Origin: Aplidium turbinatum
Lineage: Eukaryota; Chordata; Ascidiacea; Aplousobranchia; Polyclinidae
Direction of reading: 5' to 3'
Length of the DNA stretch: 64,000 nt
Assembly (NCBI GenBank): GCA_918807975.1
Contig: OU964926.1
Coordinates: 23,815,996 to 23,879,995 of the forward strand
Below are positions 1-12,896 of this stretch, piece by piece. The notes below the pieces were generated by a model that did not search any database, was not told where the DNA came from, and saw only the letters and a program-made list of their open reading frames with translations. The position numbers were made by a program, and so were the translations under genes. Within the stretch, counting starts at the first letter, position 1; every line of letters starts with the position of its first letter.

Positions 1-1
1 C

Positions 2-3000
2 ACTTCACATGGCTCATTTGGAGAAGAAGAGATTGCAAGCGTTCTGGATGCTTGTCATTCCATTCTTGAGTACATCCATGTTAAATCAGTTTTCATTGGC
101 ACGTTAGAACAAAATTCACAACGATTGAAGCAGAATTTGTCTGAGTTACGTGTTCTGAAGTTGCAGTTTAACGAAAAAATTCTCGAAGACATTCCTTTCT
201 GCATGCCTTTCACTTGCACTTACTGGAAAAGCAACCAGGAAATATACAACTCATCTCCCACTATATACAAGTGCATGCCTACCTCATGCAGAGTTGGGTT
301 CTGGATCATAACAGCTCTTGATCTGTGCTTTTCACTTATTATTATTCCCGCCAATATTTTGATTGTACTTGTCATTATAAAAACCCCAATATTGGCCACA
401 TCTCACGGGTAAGTTGTGCATTGGTCATGACCATAAAATTTAAATTTTTTATCTGATACTTCACGAATGCCTTTTTTACTTAAATCTTGAATACTCAATA
501 GTTATAGGCTACATGCTTTGTTCTATATGGCGTTCAGAAATAGTTTTCAAAATCAAAGTTTTGAAAAGTGATGCATTATCATTTCATCACTCTTGACATG
601 ATCATACTGAGGATGCTGTGATAGCGAAATCGATCTATGATTTTTATTAGTCAGTATTTAAGTTTTATTAGTCAATATCATTTCAGTTAGAAAATGCGTA
701 ATTGAAGTACAGTACATGCGGCATGCGTGGTGGAGCTTTCAGACGCGGTGGATATTATTCTATAGCTGTTACAAGAATGTTTTTGGCCACAAAAGCACTT
801 TGTTGACCTTGTAGGCCCATAGTATGTCATTATTCCAAATAAAACGGTTGACAATTGAATCAAGAAGCAGCTTTGCCTTAGTACTGACCGATTGTGACAA
901 CAGTATCATTCCAATGCGAGCTTCTAAAAACGCTCGAGATCGTTTCATTGCCATTGTTGTGAAACAGTGCCACTCACTAAAGTTAATGTTGTCTCTGCTT
1001 TTAAACATTAACCTGAAAAAACATTTTACCAAGAAAAGCAACTTATGACATAACAATGATCACTATACACAAATTCTAAAAATAAAATCTTTGTTTGGAT
1101 TAAAACAACTTTGTTGAAAACTTGTAGCTACAGTAGCTACATTAAATTTTAACTAAAAAAAGGGCTGAGGCTAAACAAAGCTATACAACCACAGGCTTGC
1201 GCCCTGTGGTTGTATATTTCGATTAAGTAAGTGGGAAGTCAAGGAAACCAATCTTCCTGTCCACCTTCAGACTTGTCTTTAAGTGTCTTTCATAAGACAC
1301 AGCCACATGCTCTTGAGCGGTGTCGAACCGGCGCCCTTTCAAGCGCTATACCGAGCTCTTACCACTCGGCTACGCAGTCGACGGAGCCGGGCAAATGAGT
1401 TTGTGATTGTTGAGTGCTAAAATGACTTATCGCTTCTACGCATCTGGAAGTCATTTATTTTCTTTCACCTATTTGTAGTTGTTTGTAAGAAAAGTAAACA
1501 TATGTTCGATTTGTATGGGTTTTAGGAACGAAAAAGCTTTTCATATTTAAGAGCATATTTTGAAGTTTATTTATGACAAGTAATTTTAAAAGCAAAAGTT
1601 TGCAGTTCATGAAAAATTTAAAATTGTTGATTTTTATTTTAAATTTTTAACAGATTTTTCATGTAAAAATAATCAAACGTTTTACTTCCAGGTATTTCTC
1701 TCTTTCTTTAGCAGCAGCTGACCTCATAGTGGGAATTGTGACGGAACCATGCACCGTGTTCGCCTTCTATCATAAGTACAGATGGGACATGGCAGAGACA
1801 TTTGAAAACAATTTCTGGTTCCTCAATGTTTCTGGATTCTTCACAAGCGTTTCATTGTGCGCTTCTTTGTTCACGTTGATGGGATCAGCCGCGTTTCGGT
1901 ACGGTAAGATTGTCCGATGGGTTATGCTTATATTGTTTCATACTTCTTTTCAGGTAAAGCTTTAGTAGAGGGTTCGCTTTGTTGTACCACAGACACACAA
2001 AAACACAAAACAAAGTAACTTCAATGGGTTCAACATATTTTATTGTTTATCTCACAAAGAAAATATACAACCATCAAAATAAACTTTCAAACGTTCTCAA
2101 CCCAATATCGTGTGTCCTCATCAAAAATAGCTTAAATTACATCTGCAACATGAAGTCGTTTTAGGTAATTATCCAAGATTTTTTGTTATACATTGATTTG
2201 TTACAAATTTTCCGGAGTAATAAATTTTCGAGAGTAATTTGACACTAAACAAACCTTTAAAGTTTTCTGATTAAATTTGAACCTCAGACAGCAGCAAACG
2301 GAAAGATTTGAAAATGAAAGATTTGATCTGGTTTTGCCAAGTCTGCCATTCAAATATACCAAATAATATGCAACAAATGGGACGAAAATTCACATTCATC
2401 ATTACTAGGGCAAGTTTTTATTGACCTAAAAATCGAAAAAAATTGACTTAAAAAAAATAACTTTATTGACGCAACGAAAATTTGACTGCGTAAACTATTG
2501 TTTCTTGTGCTTTATATTTAAAAGTAGGCTGGATCAACAAAAAACATTGAAATCCTCGTCTGAAGACTGTACAAGCAGGCATCTATCTCTACAATTAACA
2601 TCACAAAAAACAAGAGTTGAAATGTCACATAATGTTTCACATTTTCGCATTAAAGTTTCTGTTCTGGGCCAAAAGTTTGCAAAGCCTCGAAAAACAATTT
2701 TTCACAGAAGCAGACGTGTGCGGGCAGCGTTGGAGTAAACTGTACACAGCTGGTGAAATATCTGGTCTTTCCATGTTCATTGTTCTGAAAATGTCATTGT
2801 TTTGCATTTTTTGTGATGTAGCAGTTAACGTTGCAAGTATGTTCTCCAAAATCAAGTCTTGCAGTAGAAAATAAAACACAAGAGGATTGCTCATATGAGT
2901 TCAGTTATGTTTATCGAGCTAAGTATACCATTCTCGGATTCTTCGCTCGATCAATCATTATAGATCAAAATCAATCTGTAATGAAACAGAACATTTCACG

Positions 3001-6000
3001 ACGTTAACAAATATCGACCCGTTTTGGCAATTTATTGATTTGATTTATATAAATATAACCTCTTATATAATGCTTATTACTTTCACTTAGATGAATTGTT
3101 GAGAGTCCTCTTGGTTTGTTATACAGTAAGATAAGTTCAAATTTCTTCAAATATTTTCGCTCAAAAAACAATTCTTCTTACGATAGACCATGAATTCAAA
3201 TAATTATAGGCTCACTACATAACCGTTTTCTGTATAAATTGTGAACCAGACCTAAATTGAGTGATATGAATCATTTAGATTTAAGAATATTTTCTTTTTG
3301 TTGAAACTATAAGGTGACGTGATTTTGTGTGCTCGCTTTAAAAGCTAATTGAGCAACCCCCTACGTCACAGCAACTGAGATACCAGCTACTCATGAGAGC
3401 AACACTAAATCCTTTATCGATTTTCATTAACAACAAAATGTATGCAAAAGTTCAATTCTGTCATCAAACACCTGACAGGAATAAATTCACTTTCGAAGAG
3501 GCTGCCAAGAGAAAGCTTCCAGAAGAAACGAAAGAAAAGATTTTTAGCGAAGCAATATAGACATCACATTCAGCACGAACATTAATAGGAAGCGTCGATA
3601 CCTTACAGAGCACAGCCAGAAAACTGTGACAGTGGCTGAAAATCACCAATTATTATCGAGACATTTTATTGACGCCATTTTGCACCTGCATTATTTTTAT
3701 GTAGCACAATACAACAGCGGCCCGATTTTTGCCTGTAGGCTACTTATTACAGATCTTGCAAGATGCGCCAAATGCCACTGCACCAAAGTTTTTTTAAAAC
3801 TTAATATTTTTTTAACGTTTACAGTTACAAAACCCAATAGATCTGAACGTACAGTAAATACATAGTCGCTTGTCACATGCGCATCCAACAGCATGGTTTC
3901 AAGCATCTCAAACAGCAAAGCAATCGTTTTTACATTGATTCAAAGTCAGCAAACCTTGAACCAATGTAAAAAAAAACGATTGATTTGCCGTCTGAGTATT
4001 TATGTAGATGTTGCTGTAAAGTTTGCTTTGAATCCTTTTTGTATTCTTGTCAAATCTACAACTTATTTAACTTAAAAACTACCATAACATATTTGGGTTC
4101 TTCTACTCTGCAGTTAATTATCCCGTTTTAGGGGGCACTGGGGACCTGGTTATAGTTGCACATTGCATTTACTTGAAGTAATGCTTTCGCGGTGTATGAC
4201 CGTTTGGGCTTGAAATAGACATGGTACACAAAAAAGAAGAATGCTTTCCATTTGGAAAGAAATTCGTTCTCAGAAAGAAATTTTATATCAACAAGCAAAA
4301 TTTTTTCTCTTTTATTTTGTATACGATATAAAGCAATTCTTGCATAAATATGATCTCATGATGTTCTCAAGTGTTTAAGTGCTCCAAGATTTTTGCTCAT
4401 GAAACTGATGAGTAGGGCAAGTTTTTGTTGCACTAAAAACATGAGAAAGTTGCACTTAATTTTAACAAAAGTTGCAGTAAAGAGTTGCATTTATTTATTT
4501 ACCTTTTTACCATTCATTTACTTCGAAAGACTAGACACAACCTGTTTCCGTTTATGCGGGCTTGGCCAAAAGCCAAGTCATTCTTCCACTTCTAATTTAG
4601 TTCGGGCGCTGTCGTGCTTGGCTGAGGTTGTTGAACTTCTAGCTTGCAAGCAAACTGTTGCGTCATAGATAACATTAAGATGCAGCTAATCCATCACATA
4701 GCTTTTGTTGTGCAAATCAAAGAGAATAGAACCATACTGTACTAGAAACAGTTTTATAGCATGTTTTTTAAATCACTCCTTTACATTTTGCTCAATACTT
4801 GATAAAAGTTGCAGTAAAAAGTTGCATGAAAAATAGAAAAAAGTTGCAAAAAGTTGCAATATAAAATTCCTACAAACAGCTTAAAACATCATACTACATA
4901 AATTCTGAGTATTTAGGAAGCTGCCGGAAGCTGTAAAAAAAAGTTGCAAAAGTTGCAAAAACTTGCCCTACTGATGAGTTATAAATACTGAGAAAAGTAA
5001 AGCAGCAATTAACTAAAATTAATATATTTGACGACTAAGTTGCAGCCAATTCTAAGCCGTTGTCAGATTTTCTATCACAATCATAGAATTGGACTTGCAG
5101 ACCCATACGTGACTTGGGCTCATGATTTTGCACACCTCAAAGGAGGCTTTAATCCGTATTGATTCATTATAAAATGAGTCGTGAAGCTACTTGGTTTGTT
5201 TTTCTTTTTACTGTAGCCTACTTATTTTCATTAATACAGTACAAACAGTGGAAAACTTTTTATTTTTCCAGTAAAGTACATAAGCAAAGCAAAGAATACT
5301 TACGTACCCATGTACCAATGCAGGGGCGGATCGATCAAGTAGCTTTAAGGGGAGAGAGGGCCCTTTCAATAAAACACAATGATGAGCAGGTCTACATTAA
5401 TCTGACTTTGCAAATACACCGTGAATAAAGTTACTTTTTATGTTTCATGGGGGGAGAGGAGACGATCGCTCCAAATGCTTCTCCTGAATCCGCCACTCTA
5501 CCAATAATCTACACTGTTTTAAAGTGTAATATTTCTGTAAATAATGAATAAAATTGTAAAATATTTTAGCGGTGTATTGCCAAGACAGTAGCTAACAATC
5601 GTACAAAGTTTTATTCAATATGTCCCCTCGGGCCTAAATAACATGGTCAAGTCTACTTCTGAAACTCTCTACCGGTCTACGTAGGGCTTCGTGGGGTATT
5701 TTTCCCCATGCTTTTTTGAAAGAGCACTTCAACGCCTCAGCTGAGGCATAGGATGAAGCACAGGCATCTGCCTCCAAAATGGACCAAGCACAAAACTCCA
5801 TTGGATTCAGGTCTGGTGTTCAGAGTGGCCAAACTTTCTTGCTCCAGAAATGAGGAAAATGGTTTTGGCACCTTTTCTTGTTTTTTTGGACATGTGGAAT
5901 GGCGCACCGTATTGTTGGAATGTGAATGGCTTCTTTTTGAAGTGTTCCTTAGCCTCTGCTTTGAATTGTTCCTTGGCCTATTGGTGTTAACTTTAGCGCC

Positions 6001-8567
6001 TTGTGGAAAAAAGGAGGGGAGACTTCCACGTTTGGAGACAACGGCCAACACCATGACAGAAAACGGTTTCTAGCGCCTGAAAACTTTTCTCGTGGAGGCA
6101 GGAATGTCTGCAGAAGACTTAGCAAAGATACAATCATTTTTTTGGTTAGACACTACTTCGAATGTGAACGATTTTTCATCTGAGAAAATGATCTCTCCTG
6201 TGTCCGTACCAGACTTCATTTTGTTCAGAAGAATTTTAGCTTGAGCGAGTTTCTTTTCTTTTTGGAGGTCTGTAAGGTTTTGGCAAGTTTGCGGTTTAAT
6301 GGGGGACAACTTCAGATCGATTTTAACGATCTTCCTGATCGTCTTTTCATTCACATCCATTTCGTGAGCCATTTTCTTTATGGATCTCTTGTGATTGCGA
6401 CAGATTCTGGCTCGAACCGCATTAGCGACCTTTGAGGTTCGAGAAGTTTGTGGTCTCCCACTTCGAGGGCGATCTTCAGTTCTGTTCAGTTCTCTAAACC
6501 TGCTGACAATGTAATAAACCGTTGATTTCGGTGCTTTAAGAAGCTTTATTATCTTTGAATTGGTCTTGCCTGCTCGATGAAGCTCAATGATAGCTGCACT
6601 TTTATCAACTCATACTTGAAAATAAAGCTAAATTATGATAAACTGATGACGCATTCTGAAAGATAAGGTTTGATACAATAAATATGCACTATCAAATACT
6701 TGCTGAATCTATTTAAGGAAATAAAAAATTAAAATTTAATTTTCGTCCAAGGACTTTGTCCGCACCCCTTATTTTGATAAAGACCGAAATATCACCAGTT
6801 TGTGATATTTTCTGCAGCTTTAGATTAATAAACGAGAAGTGTTTTATTATTATTAAAACTGGATGGAGAATCAGCTGAGTCCTATCTATGGCATATGCAA
6901 TTCGCTTTACTAGTGTAGAGCATCATTAGCGCCTTATTCAAAAAGATGCAAAAAAATGAGAAGTGAGATGTGTGAAGTTTAGGGCTTGTTTCATTATTTT
7001 TTCAACATATTTTGCCTTTACGAATACATGAGATTGCAGAGTTTGTGCGAAAATGTTGTCAACATTTTAGTGAACTTGTTTATGACATCTTTTGGGTCTT
7101 GCGGCACATCACCCATCAGTCTCAAACGAAAGAAGAAGACCCATCAGAATAAGAAAGACGTGGTGTAACTAACAAAGTTAATGCAGTGAATCGGAAAAAA
7201 GAAATTAACAAAACAGCTAGACTTCAACATTTTTTTATTAACTTACGAAACGAAATACTACTTATCCAGCACAAATTACAGATGAAAACACAGAACTAGA
7301 AATACTTCAAATACATAAATTTGACATTTTTGTGCGTCCAGTAACTTCACATATACCAGGAATCCATTGCACGTTATTTATGCACTGGACACTTTTTCTA
7401 ATTTATGTTAGATCATGTGTGATTTTCAATGAAGACAGATCCATCATACACAAGTTACTAAAATGTTAGCAACCCAGACAACCCTATCACTCCACTTGTT
7501 TACGAAAAAAAATACTGAAAAGTAGACTTCATAAATAGGCCAAGTAGGCCCAATGTAGCGAACTCAGCTGTAAATCTAAACGCGTTGTGCAGTTGGATTG
7601 GGAATAAATCTGGTGCAATTTTCTTTGTCACTGATGTTGTTCAGTTTAGATCATTCGTTTTTGTTGGCAAATAGTTCGCCCAAGGATGGCAGCGAAAGAC
7701 CAACTAGTCACCAAAGTCAGCTACCACCCAAATATTTAAATAAATAGAAGTAAAAATTAAGCATAATGATTAAGCACACTTCGTGGAACTACCACTTCAA
7801 CTAACCAAATGAATAGGACAAATCGACAATTTCCACAACTTCACAGCACTGAGTGCAAAAATCAATACTTATGATAAATTTACTTATTGTTCTGTTGTTT
7901 CAGTTTGATCGCTGTCTCGCGACCTCGGACTTACTGGCGTCATCGGCAGCGACTGCTTCGAACGGCGAGACGCATGATAGCAGGAATTTGGCTCTTTTCT
8001 ATACTCTTGGGATTTCTTCCTATGATCCAGCTTATTCCTGGAGACAGATATTTTATCCATCACATGGGAATGACTTTATCGACACAAATGGATAATCTCT
8101 TTCTGTACGAAGCTACGATCTGCGTCGGTCTGTCAATCATCTGGGGATTTACTTTCGCATCATGGTTGATGATGCGTCGTCAGAGATACGATTGTAGCAG
8201 CGAACTCACCGCGAGCGTAAATGACGTCCCTTCTCCTCCAAAGCAGAAAAGGAGAGAACGATTCAAGAGGTTGGAGAAGTCTTTAAACTCTACCTTGAAA
8301 GCTGTGGTTATAGCTTTCACTGTTTGTTATTTTCCACTTGTTGTTACACAATCCTTCTCAAAATGCAAGGAGGTTAACTTAGTCGCTTTTCCAAAGGATT
8401 TTAATGTTAAAACGAATTTCATTTGGAATCTTTTCATGTTTATTTCTTCAAGATTGGTATTGGCTAATTCTTTTGTAAACTGCATTATTTATAACGTCAA
8501 GAATCGTGAATTTCTTCGAGCGGCTAAAAAGATACTTGAAAAAACGGTATTTTTAAACATCAACTGA
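2..8567 (+). CDS. Rhodopsin-class (class A) GPCR, three exons visible, 5' end outside window
   Basis: Exons are 2..408, 1692..1898 and 7904..8567 (TGA). The frame is open from base 2, so the gene starts upstream. Exon 1 ends in phase 2 at GTAAGT and exon 2 restores a Gly codon. Exon 2 must end at 1898 before a weak GTACGG donor to join exon 3 in frame; the better GTAAGA at 1903 gives the wrong phase. The N-terminus is long with four Cys and an N-glycosylation site (NSS). TM1 runs into SHGYF; TM2 holds LAAADLIVG with the conserved Asp; TM3 ends AAFRLIAVSRP, so the DRY box is FRL. TM4 has AGIW, TM6 has CYFP in place of CWxP, and TM7 ends NSFVNCIIY in place of NPxxY. Intron 2 is 6.0 kb and full of transposons. 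The orphan ligand is unknown. The fold is certain, the subfamily is not. Confidence 0.88.
409..1691. other. GPCR intron 1
   Basis: This is non-coding intron sequence of 1.28 kb. The only recognisable content is a minus-strand tRNA-derived SINE at 1182..1383. The short ORFs near 769..1056 are antisense to each other and show no family features. Confidence 0.8.
1182..1383 (-). repeat. tRNA-derived SINE, family 1, copy 1
   Basis: On the minus strand the head reads as a tRNA-Ser-like sequence with an A box (TAGCCGAGTGGT) and a B box (GGTTCGACACC). It is followed by a body shared with 21420..21622 and 42705..42934. The three copies differ at many positions, so the family is not very young. It lies in GPCR intron 1. 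Confidence 0.85.
4413..4970. mobile_element. hAT-type non-autonomous element with 8-bp duplication
   Basis: The ends are inverted copies beginning TAGGGCAAGTTTTTG. The flanks are an exact 8-bp duplication, CTGATGAG, at 4405..4412 and 4971..4978, the size made by hAT transposases. The interior repeats the motif AAGTTGCA many times in both end regions. It encodes nothing convincing. Confidence 0.88.
5321..5498. mobile_element. Short hAT-type MITE (178 bp)
   Basis: The left end is CAGGGGCGGATC and the right end, read inversely, is GAGTGGCGGATTC. The flanks are TACCAATG (5313..5320) and TACCAATA (5499..5506), an 8-bp duplication with one mismatch. There is no coding capacity. Confidence 0.8.
5633..6605 (-). 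pseudogene. Tc1/mariner transposase remnant
   Basis: The minus strand carries most of a Tc1/mariner transposase. Its helix-turn-helix part includes ELHRAGKTNSKIIKLL and a GRPQTSRTS linker near 6460. The first catalytic Asp is in FSDEKSFT near 6210, and the C-terminal part has PDLNPMEFCAWSILEA near 5800, ending at a stop at 5633. The reading frame shifts around 6070, between the SDEKSF part and the WAAVSKRG-like part, so it cannot make a full protein. An AT-rich 5' terminal region extends to about 6775. I could not match a second inverted end, so element borders are open. Confidence 0.85.
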
Positions 8568-9106
8568 TTTATCAATTGTCTAATGGCACCATACCAATTA
8601 TCGCTCAATCGTATGCAAAAAATACCTTCACTCTTTTACGTCGCCCTATAATGTTAAACAGAATGTGCCAGTATTGTTTTAAACTGGCATAGCTGGGTTT
8701 TGGTCGCGTGGGACTATAAATGGCACCTTTTGCTCGTCCTGGAAAGAGCTCTAAAGCATGTTGCTGAGCATTAAATACCCTACAACGTGATGGCACAACA
8801 GAGAAGTTGGCAAAGTGTGAGGTGCTTTAACCAAGGACTTAATATAGGTGGAAATTTTAATTTTCCTGGCAGCACTGCTAGCAAAGAATAATCTCAGTAC
8901 TAAATGGAGTCACCTCATTAGAGTATGACATATGATAGAAACATTTAAAAGTAAACAGATGCCGAAATACATTCGTAGGCTACATCGAGACCTTTACTAT
9001 TGTTCTAATTGCCTATCGAGCATTAAAAATCGTCTTACTGCTGTTATTCACACAACGTTTAGTAACGTTGGAATTACATTATCTTCTTTACTTCACCACC
9101 AAGTGG
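8568..9106. other. No gene seen
   Basis: Downstream of the GPCR stop I see no exon, repeat end or convincing polyadenylation signal. A minus-strand ORF at 8605..8796 has no recognisable features. Confidence 0.5.
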
Positions 9107-9392
9107 ATGGAGGCGGCATCCAAGCAGGCCTGTCTAAACAGATCAAGTGGCCCTGGTTCGACTCTCGGGGTGTGCGCTTGAGCAGCGTACGTTAAGGACT
9201 GCTCTCCATTCAGTGGCATCTAATGGATGGAATAATTCCCCGGCAACAAGACTTCAACAATCGGAAACTTCCCTCTGTCAATCTCGGTGACCGGGCCTGC
9301 GTCAGTGATTCAAAGCCTCTACAAGTATGCGAAACTGCCAGGATTAAGCTCTGAAAGAAACTTTTCCAGTCCGAGGGTAAAGATTCAATTAA
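9107..9392 (+). repeat. tRNA-derived SINE, family 2, longest plus-strand copy
   Basis: The head has a B-box-like GGTTCGACTCT followed by a conserved body containing CGGCAACAAGACTTCAACAA and a CCTCTACAAGTA block, ending near AAAGATTCAA. The same body is at 37150..37443 and in partial copies at 11430..11560, 23869..23960 and 27266..27452. Confidence 0.82.
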
Positions 9393-10480
9393 TCTATCAA
9401 AAGTATTTTAAGTTATGGTGTAAATGAATGATGTGTTGCTTACACCCTGTGGAAAATCTCTAAATAACGTAAAAGTTATGAACAATTGGTTTGTTTACAT
9501 TCTGGCTACTACTTCACTGTGAAATTGAAATAAACTATTGCTTAGTGTGGTGTATGTCTTTTATATGTCATTGAGATACGCGCGTGAAAAGAATTATTTT
9601 CTTCGCTTTATCACGTACTTTCTGATGTCAAACAACGCGTTGAAAGATTAAACTTTGACTTGAATCCAAATACATACAAATAATATGATTTAAAAGGGCA
9701 TATATAAATATATTTTTGGACAAAGCTAGCCTACCTTGAATAGGCGCATTTTATAATAAAATGACAAACATAAGCTTACTACGAATTCACAAAAACACTT
9801 TTCCACCTTTTGTGCAAATTGCATCTGCGAGATTTTGAAATTTCTCAGCCGAGTGATATGAGTAATTCTTCCTGACGTCATACCAAAGATGAGGAAAATA
9901 GCTCAGCAATTGTTTTGAAACCTGATATGTTGAGAGTACTTGGAGCATATTTAGGACACAACTGGCCCATTGAATCTAAACGTTAAAGCTAGTTTTTGTG
10001 CAAAATGTGATCAATTGTGAAACTTTAGTATGTTTCTATCATGGAACAAATTCTCATTCGCGTTACTGGGCTCAGCATCTTATTTATCCGAAAGTTTGTA
10101 AGTGTTCATCTGTGCATGATTTAAAGGAAAAATGCGATGGTATGACAGTAGAGATAATTATTGACTTTGCCTCGGCAGAGATGTTTCTATGAATCAGAAA
10201 CAGACTTGAAAATGTATTTTGTTGTGTGATCACCATCTAGCGGTGTTATAAATATAAAAGTAGTGAGCACTATAAGTTTATACAGTCCTGTTGTAATAAA
10301 AAAGCTAATGTAATCTTTTTGGACGTAAAAAAGAGCAAAAAAATCACTCAAATGCACTACGTATCACTGTAATCGCATCCACTACGACAAACACACAGAG
10401 TAATCTCTTAACCTTAACTCTGTAGTTTTACACTGACATCATTTGAATATGAGAATTCCGTTGTGTTTTGTTAACACAGT
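9393..10480. other. No gene seen
   Basis: This is AT-rich sequence. The small ORF at 9998..10192 has no start context, splice partner or family motif. Confidence 0.5.
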
Positions 10481-10711
10481 GAAGTGTAGGTCTACATGTA
10501 ATCCGACCTGAGTCGATCCCAACTAGTGTATAGAGGCTACACCGGTATGGATACTGGATAGCGAAACACAATGCTCGCTGTTCTATAGTGAGTAGCCATG
10601 TAGTGCTGAGGCCAGGAAGATCGCTCCTTCTAAACTGTGTTTTGTTCAGTGAACGTGAAATATTTACTGATATTTAAGACTCAGGTCGGATGACATGTAG
10701 ACCTACACTTC
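10481..10711. mobile_element. MITE with 35-bp inverted ends (231 bp)
   Basis: The left end GAAGTGTAGGTCTACATG and its continuation to 10515 are repeated inversely at 10678..10711 with one mismatch. The interior is non-coding. No clear target duplication is visible, so the superfamily stays open. Confidence 0.82.
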
Positions 10712-11429
10712 ATTATGTTTGGTTTAACGCTATGGCTAGTCTCCCTCCTCCCCCCCTACTTAAGGCTACTTGTTGTTGGATCCTCCATGTAGTGTCATGC
10801 TCACAACAATCTCAAAGATAGAATCGTTTGTGGCGTCATGGTAGCATAGGCGCAAATGACATTTGTGCAAAAGTGCAGCGAGATGATCAAAACAGTGATA
10901 AACTCCAGAATTACTTCAAATTAAAAATGTATTATTTATTATTTTAACTTTATTATTTTAAAATTGATTATTTTAAGAGAAAAAATAAATGGAAAAATAA
11001 AATAAACGATTGTGTGTCAGTGAAACGAATTACTGTAAGAAAACAGATATTTCCACTCTTTTTGAATTGAATCCATCAAATCGATCCATAATTAGTCCAA
11101 CCTAATCTGATCTGGTCTCCCGCTAGTGCAGATTACAAAACGTTTTGGAAAAGTTTCTCATCTAATGCCACGTCAGAAATTGGCATCAGGACCACGCAAA
11201 AGCTCTACTCCACTTGATCTAGTGTAGCGCTTGCGCCAACGCTAATCTATATTAATACCACCTTGTTTGAGAACATGACATGCTGCTTTTACAACAGCAA
11301 GCTGTTGCAGATTATTTTAAAAACGGCATAGGCCCGTATATCGCATACAAATCATTTTTTGTCAGCGTTTTGCTCAACTAACCGCAAAAACGTTTGGTCA
11401 GCTAATTTGGCAGTGGCTTAGATGCTGTT

Positions 11430-11560
11430 TCAACAATTTCTGGCCTAAGATAACCGGGCCTGCGTCAGTGGTTCAAAGCCTCTACAAGTATGCAAAACTG
11501 CTAAGATTATGCTTGTACAGAAGCTTTCTCAGTCCGAAGATAAAACTTTCTTCCATCAAA
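11430..11560 (+). repeat. SINE family 2, 3' fragment
   Basis: It matches the tail of the copy at 9107..9392 from the CAACAAT block through CCTCTACAAGTATGC to the AGTCCGA segment. The tRNA-like head is missing. Confidence 0.75.
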
Positions 11561-12819
11561 CGCTTAAAGGTAAAGTTTGTTACTGGAAACGTTTAGTTTG
11601 TAGAATGTAAACAAATTGATTTAATCCTCCATTTCATACCTTGACCTTCGTTTTTAACTTTTTTGAGATAACAGAATTGTTCTTTTGCACTATAATGTCG
11701 ATATTAAAACTACTGCAAAGCGAAGCAAAATTTTATGCAGTTGAGTCATGATGGCCTATACATTTTGTAATCTGCGCTTTTGGTGATATGTATTGTGGAT
11801 TATTATACTACCACAAAGCACTTCCTAAACTCCATGGAGATCTGCTATAAAATTTGGGAATTAAACACAGGTTCCAGTGATAAAAGTTTTAAAAAATCGA
11901 CACTGTAAATAAATCCAGTTTTAGATGTAACTTTCAATAGACAGATTTGAAGAAAATGTCTCTAAACAAATATTTTCTCATGTGGTCTTAAAGATTAATT
12001 TGATCAAAAAGTTAAAAGTGAAACTTTCGTTTGACAAAAGTCAAGAAATTGTCTGAAAAGTTTTCTAAAAACGCCATTTGTTGTATGTACGCGTAGCGAT
12101 ACACTGATACATAACTTAGTGTTGTTGTTAATTTTCTAAAGTTGTCATGTGACTCAAATGTGACTTCATAGACATCAAGTGATGATGTTTTGAAATATTT
12201 CCAAACCAGCAACATTTCCAAACCAGCTATTACTCGTCAAGTGAAATAAGAAAAGATAAAAATAAAACATTACAAACTTATTGAGGAACAGAACCAATAT
12301 TTAAATTTTTTTAGTTTTTTTACGTTTTTATGAAAGACTAAAATTATTTAAGCATTTTGTTCATTTTTTTCGAGTTTAAAATTTGTCTTAAAAAATTCTA
12401 TGTTTTTAAATCTTTCAACTTGGCAGTTGTTTGCAATCAATTTCGAATATGAATAACAGGTTTAACTTTTTCGATGCTAGCCTATGTGGTGTAAGTGGTC
12501 CAAATCTCGATCCCACGCACATAGCCTACAACTCTAACGTGAAATATATCCGAAGTCTGTGGCCTATAGAACAGAAAATTTGCCAATTAACAAATAAATT
12601 ACTTGGTTTATCCAATAAGTCAAAACATACTTTTAAGGGGGTGCGTTTTTCAGCACTATTTTCTTTGCAGACAATAAAACTGCAAATACTTTTTGACTTA
12701 GTATAAATATACCAATATTTTTAAAACATTTTGTTGTGTTTACAGCGCTGTAAACATTTATAAAATCATGAGGCGAACTAGATACAAATTGCTCAGTAGA
12801 TTTTTTGACTCAGTTCTAT

Positions 12820-12896
12820 TCCAGGCAACAAAATCCGTCATTTTAACGTCTGAAAACGTTGAATCAATGTAAAAATGACAGATTTTACTATCTGGG
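12820..12896. mobile_element. Short inverted-repeat element (about 77 bp)
   Basis: The left arm (CCAGGCAACAAAATCCGTCA) and the inverted right arm (CCCAGATAGTAAAATCTGTC) form a hairpin. The same CCCAGA...TTTTACATTGA core appears near 25336..25385 and degenerate at 3945..4010, so this is a dispersed small family. Confidence 0.6.

Larger units (their letters stand above)
1899..7903. other. GPCR intron 2
   Basis: This 6.0-kb intron holds a hAT-type element (4413..4970), a short hAT MITE (5321..5498) and a decayed Tc1/mariner transposase (5633..6605). A lone end at 2406 starts TAGGGCAAGTTTTT like the element at 4413, with no matching right end. I see no host exon here; 6800..7850 shows nothing I recognise. 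Confidence 0.75.

Noticed and set aside
1320-1383. A possible functional tRNA-Ser gene on the minus strand
   Set aside because: A and B boxes are present, but the stems do not close well and the same sequence with its body occurs three times, so it is a SINE head.
2406-2430. A second copy of the TAGGGCAAGTTTTT hAT element in GPCR intron 2
   Set aside because: Only one end is found; no inverted partner or duplication is visible, so it is noted only in the intron entry.
12431-12706. A host exon suggested by a 91-residue ORF
   Set aside because: No splice partners, signal peptide or recognisable motif, and the sequence context is plain AT-rich DNA.
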